NCBI GenBank assembly: GCA_024637035.1
Contig: JAGXFW010000026.1
Coordinates: 62,001 to 126,000 of the forward strand
DNA from: Actinomycetes bacterium
GTDB lineage: Bacteria; Actinomycetota; Thermoleophilia; RBG-16-64-13
DNA: 64,000 nucleotides
Direction: 5' to 3'
Positions 1 to 8,842 of this stretch are shown piece by piece (position 1 is the stretch's first letter; each line of letters begins with the position of its first letter). The notes under the pieces are model-generated. The model ran no database searches, was not told where the DNA came from, and saw only the letters and a list, made by a program, of their open reading frames with translations. A program made the position numbers and the translations under genes.

Positions 1-694
1 TGAGCGCGAAGTTGGCCATCTCCTCCACCAGACGGTCGCACGCCGCCACGACCTTCTCGGGCTGACGAAAGCAGTCCATGATCGCCCCGGTGAGACCCCG
101 CATAGTGTCGGCCAGCACGTCGAACGGAGCTACGAATGCACCCGTCATCGGCTGGGGCATGCCGCAGACCTCCTGCAGCTGAGCCGAACGGTTGCGCATG
201 ATCTGCGCGAACATGCTCTGTGCCATGCCGCTCTTGAGGAACGCCAGGTAGGAGCGGGACGAGCCGGGAGACTCGTACTCTCCCAACACACGCGGGAGCC
301 AGCGCTCGAACATGAACGCGAGCGGGTCTGCGATGAGCTCGTCGTACTCATCGGCCATCATGTATTCCCGCTCGACGAACTGGAACTGGTCTCGAGCAGG
401 AAGATCGCGGCCGGGCAGCTTGTACGTGCGAAGGCCGATCGCGTCCAACTGCGGGCCCCAGAGGCGGTTGTTGCGAAGCACGTCGGTCTCTGGGAAGTCG
501 CGGACGAAAGCCATCTCCGCCGCGAGCCACTTCGCCGGATCGTACAGCGTCTCTTGGTTGGTGTTACCCGAGTACACCTCGGCGAAGTAGTTGCTGCCGG
601 CTGCGATAGGGACGCGATCCGTGGGCTCCAGGGCGATAGCAGCCTGGTACCGCCCCAGGCGGAGGTCGTATAGCGCTCTCGTCTCCTCGGTCAC
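1..694 (-). CDS. URO-D family (corrinoid) methyltransferase, 3' end cut by window edge
   Basis: Partial gene; 231 codons are visible and the stop lies beyond base 1. I start it at the GTG at 694, which follows GGGGGAAGGGGGCGACG, giving VTEETRALYDLRLGRYQ. An in-frame ATG at 754 has no ribosome binding site. The segment LEPTDRVPIAAGSNYF and the overall sequence match uroporphyrinogen-decarboxylase-fold proteins. When found next to a corrinoid protein, these act as methyltransferases moving a methyl group between a methylated substrate, cob(I)alamin and an acceptor. The preceding gene encodes such a corrinoid protein, so a methyl-transfer system (for example O-demethylation of a methoxylated aromatic) is the best inference; the substrate cannot be read from sequence. 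True heme-pathway HemE is less likely given the neighbours. Confidence 0.72.
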   Translation of the reverse strand, partial: MTEETRALYDLRLGRYQAAIALEPTDRVPIAAGSNYFAEVYSGNTNQETLYDPAKWLAAEMAFVRDFPETDVLRNNRLWGPQLDAIGLRTYKLPGRDLPARDQFQFVEREYMMADEYDELIADPLAFMFERWLPRVLGEYESPGSSRSYLAFLKSGMAQSMFAQIMRNRSAQLQEVCGMPQPMTGAFVAPFDVLADTMRGLTGAIMDCFRQPEKVVAACDRLVEEMANFAL

Positions 695-876
695 CGTCGC
701 CCCCTTCCCCCGGTGTCGTGCGCGCCTCGTCGGGCGGTGCGAAACCACCTCCATGAACAATATATATATCTATAGAGAAGGAGTCAAATGCGCAGGGATC
801 GCGTCGCCGGAAGCCCCGTCAAGAAGAGGATACTGGGGATGCGCGGACCGGTCACGGCGGGAACGAGGCACCTGCT

Positions 877-1554
877 TCAGCGGGCGGTGAGTTCCTCACA
901 GATCCGAACGCCTTCCATAGCGTCGCTCGCCCAGTAGCGAGCCCCCGTGTACCGGGCGACTGTCTCGTCCACGACCACTCCGCCGATGACGATGGGCAGA
1001 TCGGCGAGCTCACCCCCGGCGGCACGGAAGACGTCCACCGTGTCCCTCATCGAGGCGTACGATGCCGACGTGAGCCCCGAGAGCCCTACGACATCTGGGG
1101 CGAAGGCGCCGGCCTCCTCCAGGAATCTCGCCGGCGACACGTCGACGCCCAAGTCGTGCACGCTGAACCCGAACCCCCTCAACACGGTGGCAAGGATGTT
1201 CTTGCCGATGTCGTGGATATCGCCCTGAACCGTGCCGACAAGCACCCGACCGGATGCCCCTCCACTCTGCTCGGCCTCGAGCTCCGGTCCCAACCTGGCA
1301 AGGATGCCTCGAAAGATCTCGCCTGCCATGATGAGTCCCGAGAGGTAGTAGGTGCCCCGCTCGTAGAGCTCACCCACCAGACGCATGCCCTCTTCCCCGG
1401 CCTGTGTGATGGCCAGGGGACTCTCGCCGGCCGCCAGCGCCGCTTCCGCGAGCCCGAGAGCCACGGGCTCATCCAGGTCGGCGATAGCACGCACCAACTC
1501 GTGCATCCTGCGCCCGTCTTCTCCCCCCGACGGGTTCGGCGCGCCGTTACCCAT
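877..1554 (-). CDS. Corrinoid (B12-binding) methyl-carrier protein
   Basis: A 225-residue protein with an N-terminal helical cap of about 85 residues and a C-terminal B12-binding Rossmann domain. It contains GDIHDIGKNI, the DxHxxG signature whose His is the lower axial cobalt ligand, followed by GLSGLTSASYASM and a late IVIGG stretch. This is the size and layout of MtaC/MtbC-type corrinoid proteins. The ATG at 1554 overlaps the stop of the upstream GntR gene by one base (TGATG), so the two are translationally coupled; a GTG three bases earlier is an alternative. The methyltransferase gene follows 182 bases downstream on the same strand. Together they form a one-carbon transfer module whose methyl donor is unknown. 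Confidence 0.9.
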   Translation of the reverse strand: MGNGAPNPSGGEDGRRMHELVRAIADLDEPVALGLAEAALAAGESPLAITQAGEEGMRLVGELYERGTYYLSGLIMAGEIFRGILARLGPELEAEQSGGASGRVLVGTVQGDIHDIGKNILATVLRGFGFSVHDLGVDVSPARFLEEAGAFAPDVVGLSGLTSASYASMRDTVDVFRAAGGELADLPIVIGGVVVDETVARYTGARYWASDAMEGVRICEELTAR

Positions 1555-2366
1555 CACTCTGGCCAGTCCGCGCCGAGTGTCGTGACCAGCTGGAACTCGT
1601 CGCTGAGGAAGTAGAACTGGCCCCAGCTCACCGGGGCCCCATCGAAGTCTTCGAAGGTGTGCTCCAGACAGAATACGGCCGTGCCGGCCGGGCGCTCGAG
1701 ATAGCCGGCAGTCTCGTCATCGAGATTCACCGCGCGAATCGAAAGACGCGCCCTGGCGAATCCCTCACCGCCCGCCGACTTCAGGACTCCATCGAGTGAT
1801 GTGATCTGCAGCTGCGACTCCACCAACGGTCGGCGCGGGTCGTACACCACGAACTCGGAGTGGCACATGAACGGGTGCCCATCGTTCAGGAACAGCCGGC
1901 GCAAGAACACCGCGCTGTCTCCCGGGCCGAGGCCGAGCATGACCGCCACATCTTCCCGCGCGGGCACGATAGACGCGGTGAGCAGGCGGACCTCCGTCGA
2001 CGCGTCGCGCCAGCGATCGGTCAGCTGCTGCAACGTGAAGGAAGCCTCGCCCAGATACAACCCGCGGACGAAGGTGCCTCGCCCCTGGGCGGTCGTGACC
2101 AACCCTCTGTCCACCAGGATGTTGACAGCCCGCCTGAGCGTCATGGGACTGACGTCGAACTCCGCGCAGAACCCCGATTCCGAGGGGAGTTGGTCGCCGG
2201 GGCGATACTCACCGGCTGCGATGCGCGCGCTCACGATGCGGACGATGTGCACGTACGCAGGCTCGTACGTGCGGTGCTTCGTCTTCGAATCCCGAACGCG
2301 GCCCCCGTCGCCACTCCCCAGCGCCTGTGGGCCCCGTGATCCTCCCCCAGAAGACCCCGCCTGCAT
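1554..2366 (-). CDS. GntR/HutC-family transcriptional regulator with UTRA domain
   Basis: A 270-residue regulator. An N-terminal winged helix-turn-helix (YRPGDQLPSESGFCAEFDVS, then MTLRRAVNILVDRGLV and GRGTFV) is followed by a UTRA ligand-binding domain with LFLNDGHPFMCHSEF and an acidic C-terminus. The ATG at 2366 is preceded by GGGGGAGGT at good spacing. The open frame runs further upstream, but that part is arginine-rich and lies under the next gene. It is the first gene of the corrinoid/methyltransferase operon and probably an autoregulated repressor relieved by the methylated substrate or a derivative. Confidence 0.87.
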   Translation of the reverse strand: MQAGSSGGGSRGPQALGSGDGGRVRDSKTKHRTYEPAYVHIVRIVSARIAAGEYRPGDQLPSESGFCAEFDVSPMTLRRAVNILVDRGLVTTAQGRGTFVRGLYLGEASFTLQQLTDRWRDASTEVRLLTASIVPAREDVAVMLGLGPGDSAVFLRRLFLNDGHPFMCHSEFVVYDPRRPLVESQLQITSLDGVLKSAGGEGFARARLSIRAVNLDDETAGYLERPAGTAVFCLEHTFEDFDGAPVSWGQFYFLSDEFQLVTTLGADWPE

Positions 2367-2418
2367 GCGCTCGACCTCCCCCAGATCGCTAGGACGCCAC
2401 GGCTCCCCCACCGTCAAC

Positions 2419-2430
2419 TTACCTAGATAA
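2419..2430. promoter_or_regulatory. Candidate operator of the GntR regulator
   Basis: Near-perfect dyad TTACCTAGATAA (one mismatched base pair) in the only AT-rich stretch of the 179-base gap upstream of the GntR gene, about 53 bases before its start. Position and symmetry fit an autoregulatory GntR-family operator, but there is no second copy in the window to support it. Confidence 0.3.
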
Positions 2431-2545
2431 CTACAGAATACACGATACCGAGTTCGCTGCAGAGAACCTGATGAGCAGGAGCGGAATCGGGCGGCCGCGG
2501 AATCGGCGCTGGGTTCGCGCGGAATCGAGGCTTCGACGCCGCGAT

Positions 2546-4225
2546 TCAGCGGTCTCCCAGGCAGTAGAAATACCCATCGCGACAGCCCACGTATATGCGA
2601 CCCTTCCACACGACGGGTGTGGACTCGAGAGCGCCGCCGCTCGGCAGGCGGACCGCCCATATCTCGTCGGGCTCGTGTCCTGTGTCGGCGACGTCGTAGG
2701 CGTGTAGGACTCCCTTCGTGTCGCCCACGACGAGAGTGCCGTCTACCACGACCGCGCTCCCCCAGGCGTGGGTGGTGAAGGGTTTGCGCCACAGGATGTC
2801 GCCGGTCATCCGATCGATACCGAGGAGCGAGCCCTCGTGGGTGGGAACGTACAGCATGTCCCGGTACAGAGCGGGAGTCGCCCAGATGCCCGACAGCCCC
2901 TCGTCGGCCCGTCGATCCACCGCCACCGACCAGACGATGGGATCGTCCTCCGGGCCGTTCTTCCGCGGGTCGAGCTTCACGATCTGTCCGACTTCGGCGG
3001 CTCGAGGAAGGAAACGCTGGAGTTCAGCGGCAACGTACAAGAACCCCTCGTCGTCCACGACGACGCTGGCGTCGGTGTCATCACCCATCCAGAACTCGAA
3101 GACCTCCGGATAGGCGTCGCGACCCCGCGCCGGCTCATCGCCTCCAGCCCCCGTTCCGACCAGGGTGGCCCCTACGTCGAGTCCATGCACCAGACCACCG
3201 GAATTCGAGAAGTACACTCGGTCAGCCACGAGAGCGGGGGAGTTCTCGATCGACACTTCCTGATCGCCGATGTCTCGAAAGAGCTGCTGGGTGTAGCCGG
3301 GGAAGTCGAGCACCACTTCAGGCTTCACCCGCACCCGGCCGTCGTCCCCGTAAGCACGGTTGAGCTTCACTATGAAGAAGTGGCTGTTCTCCCCAGGAAC
3401 GAAGGCGAAGTCGTCGCGCACGACCGCGTTGCCATCCCAGTCGTCGTTCCAGACCATCTCTGTGTCGTATGCGTTCATCTTCCACAGCAGCTTGGGCTCC
3501 GGACCATCGATGGCTATGACCTTCCACTCGTTGTCACGGCAGCCCATGTAGACGAGAGGGTAGCCGTCGGGGTCGACCGTGACCGAGCCCTTGTAGATGT
3601 CGCCGCCGGGAAAGTCGGGGTAGATGCGATCGCCGGTATCGGCGTCGAGGAAATGGATCATCTTGTCGTAGGCACCGAAGACCACCCACGTGTGACCATC
3701 ACGCTCGAAGACCGACGGCTGGCCGGTCCAACCGACGCCGGTCCACACCTTCGGCTGGTGGTTGTGGGTGGAGAGACCTTCCATCGGCCCGAAGCGCCAC
3801 AGCACTTCGGGCTTGCGGGGAAGCGGCCCCTCTCCGTAGTAGGTGCGGGAGCCATTGCCGCGGAACATGGTGACACCGGCGAACGCCGTGTTGATGGGCC
3901 CATAGTGGCTGCCAGGCTCGCGCTTGTCACCGGGTTCGGGGAGGGTGGTGGTGGTGGTCGTGACGGCCGTCGTGGGCGGGGTAGTCGTGGGGACGGCGAG
4001 CGCCGGGGCGAGTGAGGTCACCGTTGGAGCAGGCGGAGCGGCTTGCACCGACAACCCGCCCAAGACGTCAGGACCGAACGACACCCAGAGCCACGCGCCG
4101 GCGGCTGCGCCGACCACGACCAGCGCCCCCGCTACACGCACGCCGAACCGGCGTCGACGACGCTTCCGGCGACGGTCTGCGAGATGCGATGGAGGTGGGA
4201 CCCTCCGTAGCTCTTCCCCGGACAC
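2546..4225 (-). CDS. Membrane-anchored PQQ-like beta-propeller protein
   Basis: About 559 residues from a GTG at 4225 that follows AGAGGAGAAC. An N-terminal basic segment precedes one transmembrane helix (FGVRVAGALVVVGAAAGAWLW), then a Thr/Pro-rich linker of about 40 residues, then a propeller made of repeated blades such as TWVVFGAYDKMIHFLDADTGD, LYVPTHEGSLLGIDRMTGD and LVVGDTKGVLHAYDVADTG. This is a WD40/PQQ-like fold displayed outside the membrane. No catalytic dehydrogenase motif was recognised, so a structural, binding or assembly role (BamB-like) is more likely than an enzyme. It lies in the same orientation as the phenol operon but 166 bases after it, so co-transcription is uncertain. 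Confidence 0.75.
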   Translation of the reverse strand: MSGEELRRVPPPSHLADRRRKRRRRRFGVRVAGALVVVGAAAGAWLWVSFGPDVLGGLSVQAAPPAPTVTSLAPALAVPTTTPPTTAVTTTTTTLPEPGDKREPGSHYGPINTAFAGVTMFRGNGSRTYYGEGPLPRKPEVLWRFGPMEGLSTHNHQPKVWTGVGWTGQPSVFERDGHTWVVFGAYDKMIHFLDADTGDRIYPDFPGGDIYKGSVTVDPDGYPLVYMGCRDNEWKVIAIDGPEPKLLWKMNAYDTEMVWNDDWDGNAVVRDDFAFVPGENSHFFIVKLNRAYGDDGRVRVKPEVVLDFPGYTQQLFRDIGDQEVSIENSPALVADRVYFSNSGGLVHGLDVGATLVGTGAGGDEPARGRDAYPEVFEFWMGDDTDASVVVDDEGFLYVAAELQRFLPRAAEVGQIVKLDPRKNGPEDDPIVWSVAVDRRADEGLSGIWATPALYRDMLYVPTHEGSLLGIDRMTGDILWRKPFTTHAWGSAVVVDGTLVVGDTKGVLHAYDVADTGHEPDEIWAVRLPSGGALESTPVVWKGRIYVGCRDGYFYCLGDR

Positions 4226-4391
4226 GTTCTCCTCTCGCTGCACCCGCGCAGGATATCAGGCGCGCGGCGTCCACGGAAACACGCGATTCCCGGCGCTCGA
4301 CCACCCTCAACAGCTGACGAGTTCGAGCGGTGGCGTCCGGATCTGATACGACCGCTACACCCGGCGCTTCTGGCGCCGCGTGAACCCCGGA

Positions 4392-5144
4392 TCAGCCCGC
4401 GGTGTTGCCGCCGTCGATGGGTATGGCCGTGCCGGTGATGAAGGCGGCGGCGTCCGACGCCAGGTAGGCGACCAGCTTCGCCACCTCTTCCGGTCGCCCG
4501 ATCCGACCGAGAGGCAGCGCCTCCGCCGACTCGCGCCGAGACTCGGCCGGGTCGACCCCTCGCTGGGCGGCCTCGGCGTCGAGCATCGGGGTGTCGCAAT
4601 CGCCCGGGCAGACGGCGTTCACCCGGATACCTTCCCGGGCGTGGTCGAGCGCCATGGCCTTGGTCATGAGCACCACCGCCCCCTTGCTCGCACAGTAGGC
4701 CACGGCCTGCTCACCCCCCACCAGACCCCAGTCGGAGGCCACGTTGACGATCACTCCTCCGCCCTGGGTCCGCATCACGGGGATCGCCGCTCTGCTCATG
4801 TAGAACACCGCGTCCACATTCACCGCCATGGTGCTGCGCCACTGCTCGGGGGTGGTCTGCTCCGCGTTCGAGCGGTAGATGATGCCGGCGTTGTTCACAA
4901 GCACGTCCAAGCGCCCGAACCGGTCCATCGTCTCGCGCACAAGGTGGGCGCAACTCTCTGGGTCGGAGAGGTCGCCCAGCCAGGTCTCCACGCGACCTCC
5001 CGCCTGCTCGACGGCGGAGGCCGTCTCGCGGGTGCGGCCCTCGTCCCGGCCCGCCAACATGAGGGCCGAGCCAGGCCCCGCGAACTCACGCGCGATAGCC
5101 GCCCCAAAACCGGAGCTGGCTCCTGTCACCAGCACGACCCTCAT
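4392..5144 (-). CDS. Short-chain dehydrogenase/reductase (SDR)
   Basis: A 250-residue classical SDR: nucleotide-binding TGASSGFG at residues 7-14, NNAG near residue 85, catalytic YCASK near residue 150 and the C-terminal AFITGTAIPIDGG. The start at 5144 follows GGGAGGCGAC. It lies 34 bases downstream of the small ORF that ends the phenol carboxylation operon and is probably part of it. An alcohol or ketone/hydroxyacyl intermediate is the likely substrate. It could be a general 3-oxoacyl reductase, and it is not clearly 6-hydroxycyclohexene-carbonyl-CoA dehydrogenase, which belongs to another family in studied degraders. Confidence 0.85.
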   Translation of the reverse strand: MRVVLVTGASSGFGAAIAREFAGPGSALMLAGRDEGRTRETASAVEQAGGRVETWLGDLSDPESCAHLVRETMDRFGRLDVLVNNAGIIYRSNAEQTTPEQWRSTMAVNVDAVFYMSRAAIPVMRTQGGGVIVNVASDWGLVGGEQAVAYCASKGAVVLMTKAMALDHAREGIRVNAVCPGDCDTPMLDAEAAQRGVDPAESRRESAEALPLGRIGRPEEVAKLVAYLASDAAAFITGTAIPIDGGNTAG

Positions 5145-5178
5145 GTCGCCTCCCTCCGGCCCGCCTCCCGGGCGAGCC

Positions 5179-5442
5179 TCACTCCCGATGGTCGTCCCAG
5201 CTTGCGAACCCATCACTGTCGCGCAGTATGTCGGATACGTTGATCTCGAGCATGCGCGTCGAGGCAAGGACCCGGTCGGCGTTGCGCTCCACGGCCTGCA
5301 TACCGTCGGCGGCCTTCTTCAGCCGCAGGGCGGCTTCGCGGATAGCCTGGACGCTGCGGTCGAGTTCGACCAGCAACTCGGCGTAGGGATCGCCGGCGCC
5401 GGTCGCGTCCGATCCGGGCGGGGGCACGGATGCTGAGCTCAT
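5179..5442 (-). CDS. Small helical protein of unknown function
   Basis: An 87-residue protein with no recognisable family. After a Pro/Gly/Ser-rich start it is predicted to be mostly helical (ELLVELDRSVQAIREAALRL, then QAVERNADRVLASTRML), with heptad-like hydrophobic spacing suggesting a coiled coil. Its ATG overlaps the stop of the upstream CoA-ligase gene by one base (TGATG), which is good evidence that it is translated and belongs to the operon. It may be an accessory subunit of the ligase or carboxylase; nothing in the sequence identifies a ligand. Confidence 0.6.
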   Translation of the reverse strand: MSSASVPPPGSDATGAGDPYAELLVELDRSVQAIREAALRLKKAADGMQAVERNADRVLASTRMLEINVSDILRDSDGFASWDDHRE

Positions 5443-6806
5443 CAGCCGTTCACCTTCCTCAGGTCCTTGAACCTCTGGGCCTTCACTGCATAGCGGGGAA
5501 GCGAGCCCGCTTCCACCACTTCCACCTTGTAGCCGAGGTTCGTCTTCAGTCGGAGTTGGTCCTTGAGACCACGGAGCACGTCGTCCTGCGCCGGACCGGT
5601 GAGATCGACCCCCGGCGCCGGTTCGACCTTCAGCGAGATCACGTCCAAGTCGCCGCGCTTGGTCACCTCCACCTCGTACTCGTCACCGAGCTGAGCGAAG
5701 GAGCGCACCACCTCTTCGATGGCGCTCGGGGCGAGGAGTACACCTTTCACCTTGGTGATGTCGTCAGACCGACCGACGACGCCGCCTTTGAACAGACGGA
5801 ATGTGCGGCCGCAGGAGCACGGCTCTTCGCCCCACTCCACCACATCCTTTGAATCGAAGCGTACGCAGGGCATGCCGATGCGGTCGAGCGCCGTGATGAT
5901 CATCTTGCCGCGCCGACCAGGTTCCTCGATCAACTCGCCTGTCTCGAGATCTTCTACCTGGGCCAGGAACAGAGCCTCGTTCACGTGGATGCCGCCCGAC
6001 TGATCCTCGCACTCGAAGCCCCACGCTCCGATCTCGGTGGCTCCGCAATGGTCGTACACTTTGGCGCCCCACGCCTCTTCGATGCGGTGCTTGGTGGCTG
6101 GGATGCTGGCCCCAGGTTCGCCGGCGCAGGTGATGCGGCGCACGGCCAGGTCGCGGGTGGGGTCGATGCCCATGGAGTGGGCCGTCTCCGCCATGCCCAG
6201 CACGTAGGTGGGGGTGGCCATCATGGCCGTGGTCTGTAGCTCCTGCATCTTCAGGATGCGGGCCTCGGTGTCGAGGACGCCGCCGGGGACCACCTCGCAA
6301 CCCATCTTCTCCGCGGCATAGTGGGCGGCCCAGAAGGCTACGAAGATATTATAACCGAAGGGCAGGAAGACTCGGTCTGTGTCTCTGTACCCCTGGGCGT
6401 AGAGCAGGTAGCTCCACGATTCGGCCCACCATTCCCAGTCTTGCCAAGTATCTGCCTGGTAGACGGCCTGCCCGGTGGTGCCGGAGGTCTGACGGAACTC
6501 GGTGACGCGCTCGAGCGGCACGCAGAGCATGTCGCCGTAAGGGAACGGGTCCTTGCGCTGGATGCCGCGCATGTGACCTTTGTCCACCTTGGGCACCAGG
6601 GCCGCGTCGGCGAGCGAACGCAGATCGCCCGGCTCGAAACCGGCTGCTTCATAGTGCGCCCGATGGAAGCGGGAGTTCTCGTACGCCCAGGTGACGATGC
6701 GCCGGAACTTGCGGAACTGAACCTCGCGCAGCCGCTCGAGCGGCATCGTCTCGAGGATCGGGTTCCAGTACGTCGCGGCGGGAGCCTTCGCCGGTGTGCG
6801 GCTCAT
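5442..6806 (-). CDS. PaaK-type aryl-CoA ligase, probably 4-hydroxybenzoate-CoA ligase
   Basis: A 454-residue adenylate-forming enzyme of the phenylacetate-CoA ligase subfamily. It has the P-loop-like QTSGTTGQAVYQ, the YDHCGATEIG motif, the FDSKDVV substrate/ATP region, paired cysteines (EEPCSCGRTF) typical of PaaK proteins, and the hinge GRSDDITKVKGV. ATP, CoA and an aromatic acid would give the aryl-CoA, AMP and PPi. The start at 6806 overlaps the ubiX stop by four bases (ATGA). Because it sits directly after the ubiX and ubiD genes that carboxylate the phenolic ring, it is inferred to activate the resulting hydroxybenzoate. A substrate such as phenylacetate cannot be excluded from sequence alone. 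Confidence 0.82.
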   Translation of the reverse strand: MSRTPAKAPAATYWNPILETMPLERLREVQFRKFRRIVTWAYENSRFHRAHYEAAGFEPGDLRSLADAALVPKVDKGHMRGIQRKDPFPYGDMLCVPLERVTEFRQTSGTTGQAVYQADTWQDWEWWAESWSYLLYAQGYRDTDRVFLPFGYNIFVAFWAAHYAAEKMGCEVVPGGVLDTEARILKMQELQTTAMMATPTYVLGMAETAHSMGIDPTRDLAVRRITCAGEPGASIPATKHRIEEAWGAKVYDHCGATEIGAWGFECEDQSGGIHVNEALFLAQVEDLETGELIEEPGRRGKMIITALDRIGMPCVRFDSKDVVEWGEEPCSCGRTFRLFKGGVVGRSDDITKVKGVLLAPSAIEEVVRSFAQLGDEYEVEVTKRGDLDVISLKVEPAPGVDLTGPAQDDVLRGLKDQLRLKTNLGYKVEVVEAGSLPRYAVKAQRFKDLRKVNG

Positions 6807-7396
6807 TGCTCCCCCTGTCCTGTACGCATGCGCACGGTCGTGCCCTCCCAACGTCTGAACAGATCGTGTTCGATCTCGAATTGGTCGAGCACCTTGCCCA
6901 CGGTCTGGTTGACTATGTCGTCGATGGTCTCGGGTTGGTGGTAGAAGCTGGGCATGGGCGGCAGGATGACGGCCCCCGTCTCCGCGGCCTGGGTCATCAG
7001 ACGCAGGTGGCCGAGGTGTAGAGGAGTCTCGCGCGTGACGAGCACGAGCTTCCGGCTCTCTTTGAGCACGACATCGGCCGCCCGAATGAGCAGGTTCTCG
7101 TTGTAACTGTGAGCGATGGCGGAGAGGCTCTTCATGGAGCATGGCGCGACCACCATGCCCGAGGTGAGGAACGACCCCGAAGCGATGGGGGCGCCGATGT
7201 CCCGGTTGTCGTGCACGAAGTCGGCCAGGGCCTCGATCGCCTCTACGTGGAAACCGGTCTCCAACTGGATGACCCGGCGCGTGGACTCCGTCATCACGAG
7301 GTGCGTCTCCACGTCGCTTCTCTGCAGCGTCTCGAGCAGCCGGACGCCGTACACGGTGCCCAACGCCCCCGAGATGCCCACGATGAGTCGCTTCAC
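6803..7396 (-). CDS. ubiX: UbiX flavin prenyltransferase
   Basis: A 197-residue protein that joins a dimethylallyl group to reduced FMN to make prenylated FMN, the cofactor of UbiD decarboxylases. It has the N-terminal flavin-binding VGISGALGTVYG, VVAPCSMKSLSAIA in the middle and the family C-terminus PPMPSFYHQPETIDDIV. The start is the GTG at 7396 after GGAAGGAGAGAC. It lies between a ubiD gene and the CoA ligase with a four-base overlap to the latter. Three UbiD proteins nearby would depend on it. The riboflavin-kinase/IDI-2 and Nudix genes at 17.7-20.3 kb may supply its substrates. Confidence 0.93.
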   Translation of the reverse strand: MKRLIVGISGALGTVYGVRLLETLQRSDVETHLVMTESTRRVIQLETGFHVEAIEALADFVHDNRDIGAPIASGSFLTSGMVVAPCSMKSLSAIAHSYNENLLIRAADVVLKESRKLVLVTRETPLHLGHLRLMTQAAETGAVILPPMPSFYHQPETIDDIVNQTVGKVLDQFEIEHDLFRRWEGTTVRMRTGQGEQ

Positions 7397-7480
7397 GTCT
7401 CTCCTTCCAGGGCGACCCCCGCGGCCGCCGGTGCACACCCCACCGTCTCGCCTGGGACGGCGTCGGTAGCGTGACTCAGA

Positions 7481-8833
7481 TTATCGGCCTTCGGCGGCCT
7501 TCGCCAGCACGGCTGCCGCTCTCTCGGCGGCCTCCGCCGGCACGCGAGCCTTCTCGCGACCTCCCACCCGCTCGAAGCCGGTGGCGTCGATGCCCACGCG
7601 AGCCGTGCGTTGCCCCGGTCGGCACGACGGGTCGATCGGGTGCCCGTACACTCCTTCGATGACCACGAGGTCCTCGTCGGGCTGCACGCGGGTGATCACC
7701 GACCACTCGACTTCACGCGCGTCGGTCGGGTCTACGTCTTCGGAGACCAATACCACCTTCTTCACGCGCTCGAGAGAGAGCAGGTGGTACAAGAGCCCAC
7801 GAACCCGTCCCTTGTCAGCCGGAGCGACCTGAGCCACAAGGCTCATGCCGAACGTACCGGGCACGAAATGCAGGCTACGGGCGAATCGATACACCCGCCG
7901 CAACTGAGGCACGATGGCGGCTTCGACGGTGAGAGCGGTTATGAGATCGCCCTCCGGGCCCGTGGGGAACAGCGCGTGGTAGAGGGGGGACGCACGGTGA
8001 TGCACGCGCCGCACCTCGAAGGTGGGGATCGACTCGAAGACCATGGAGTACCCGCTGATCTCCCCGAACGGCCCGTCCGCGCGCTCTTCGCCGGGAACGA
8101 GCACCCCCTCCAGCAGGAACTCGGCGCGCGCCGGAACGGTGAGACCGGTGAGGGGTCCGGTGACCATCTCCACCGCCTCCAGCCTCAGCCCGCCGGCATA
8201 GGCCATCTTCTCGGCACCCGGAGGGGCCGGCAGCGCCGCCGACACGAAGGTCGCCGGCTCCAGACCTATCACGACCGCCACCGGCATCTCGACGTCCCTA
8301 CCGTGCGCCCGATACGTATCGGCAAGCGGCGGGTTGACGAAGGCCATGCCAAGACGGTCTCGTCCCCTGAGCTCCATACGGCAGATCGTGCGCTCTATGG
8401 TGCCGGTGTCGGGGTTCATGACACTGGCCATGCCGGTGGTGATGTACGGGCCGGAGTCGGCCTCGTAGTGGGTGAGGATGGGGAGGAGCGCGGAAAGGTC
8501 GACATCGTGCACGGCGACCTCGAGCACCGGGGCATCCGTCGCCGCCACCGGGTCGATAGGAGCCGTGACCCGCTCGGCGAAACGCTCCACCAGTTCGTCC
8601 AGCGAGACTCCCATGGCGTCGGCAAGGACGGTGCGGTCGTGGATCACATTGGCGATAACGGGCACATCGTGATCGGCGATGCCGGTGAACAGCACCGCGC
8701 CGCCACGTTCCCGGGATACGGCATCGAGAAGGGCGGCCACTTCATGACGGGGTGAGAGGGCCGCCGCCACCTCCAGGAGACTCGATGTCTCCCGGAGGTG
8801 CTCGACGGCGGCCCTCAGGTCTCTGAACGCCAC
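7481..8833 (-). CDS. UbiD-family (de)carboxylase, third copy of the locus
   Basis: A 450-residue UbiD-type protein, the most divergent of three in this locus. The conserved prFMN pocket Arg lies in IERTICRMEL. The motif usually written E-x-P-F-G-E reads DGPFGEISGY, so the first catalytic Glu (E277 in fungal Fdc1) is Asp while the second Glu (E282) is kept. UbiD enzymes add or remove CO2 on aromatic or alpha,beta-unsaturated acids with prenylated FMN. The start at 8833 is a GTG after AGGAGCGGCCT. It lies 9 bases after the gamma-subunit gene and just before ubiX, so it is part of the phenol operon. It may be a separate hydroxyarylic acid decarboxylase or an extra carboxylase subunit. Confidence 0.88.
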   Translation of the reverse strand: MAFRDLRAAVEHLRETSSLLEVAAALSPRHEVAALLDAVSRERGGAVLFTGIADHDVPVIANVIHDRTVLADAMGVSLDELVERFAERVTAPIDPVAATDAPVLEVAVHDVDLSALLPILTHYEADSGPYITTGMASVMNPDTGTIERTICRMELRGRDRLGMAFVNPPLADTYRAHGRDVEMPVAVVIGLEPATFVSAALPAPPGAEKMAYAGGLRLEAVEMVTGPLTGLTVPARAEFLLEGVLVPGEERADGPFGEISGYSMVFESIPTFEVRRVHHRASPLYHALFPTGPEGDLITALTVEAAIVPQLRRVYRFARSLHFVPGTFGMSLVAQVAPADKGRVRGLLYHLLSLERVKKVVLVSEDVDPTDAREVEWSVITRVQPDEDLVVIEGVYGHPIDPSCRPGQRTARVGIDATGFERVGGREKARVPAEAAERAAAVLAKAAEGR

Positions 8834-8842
8834 AGGCCGCTC

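Noticed and set aside
4392-5144. SDR as the 6-hydroxycyclohexene-carbonyl-CoA dehydrogenase
   Set aside because: Known enzymes for that step are of the zinc-type medium-chain family, and the gene is in the phenol locus, about 48 kb from the ring-reduction operon.
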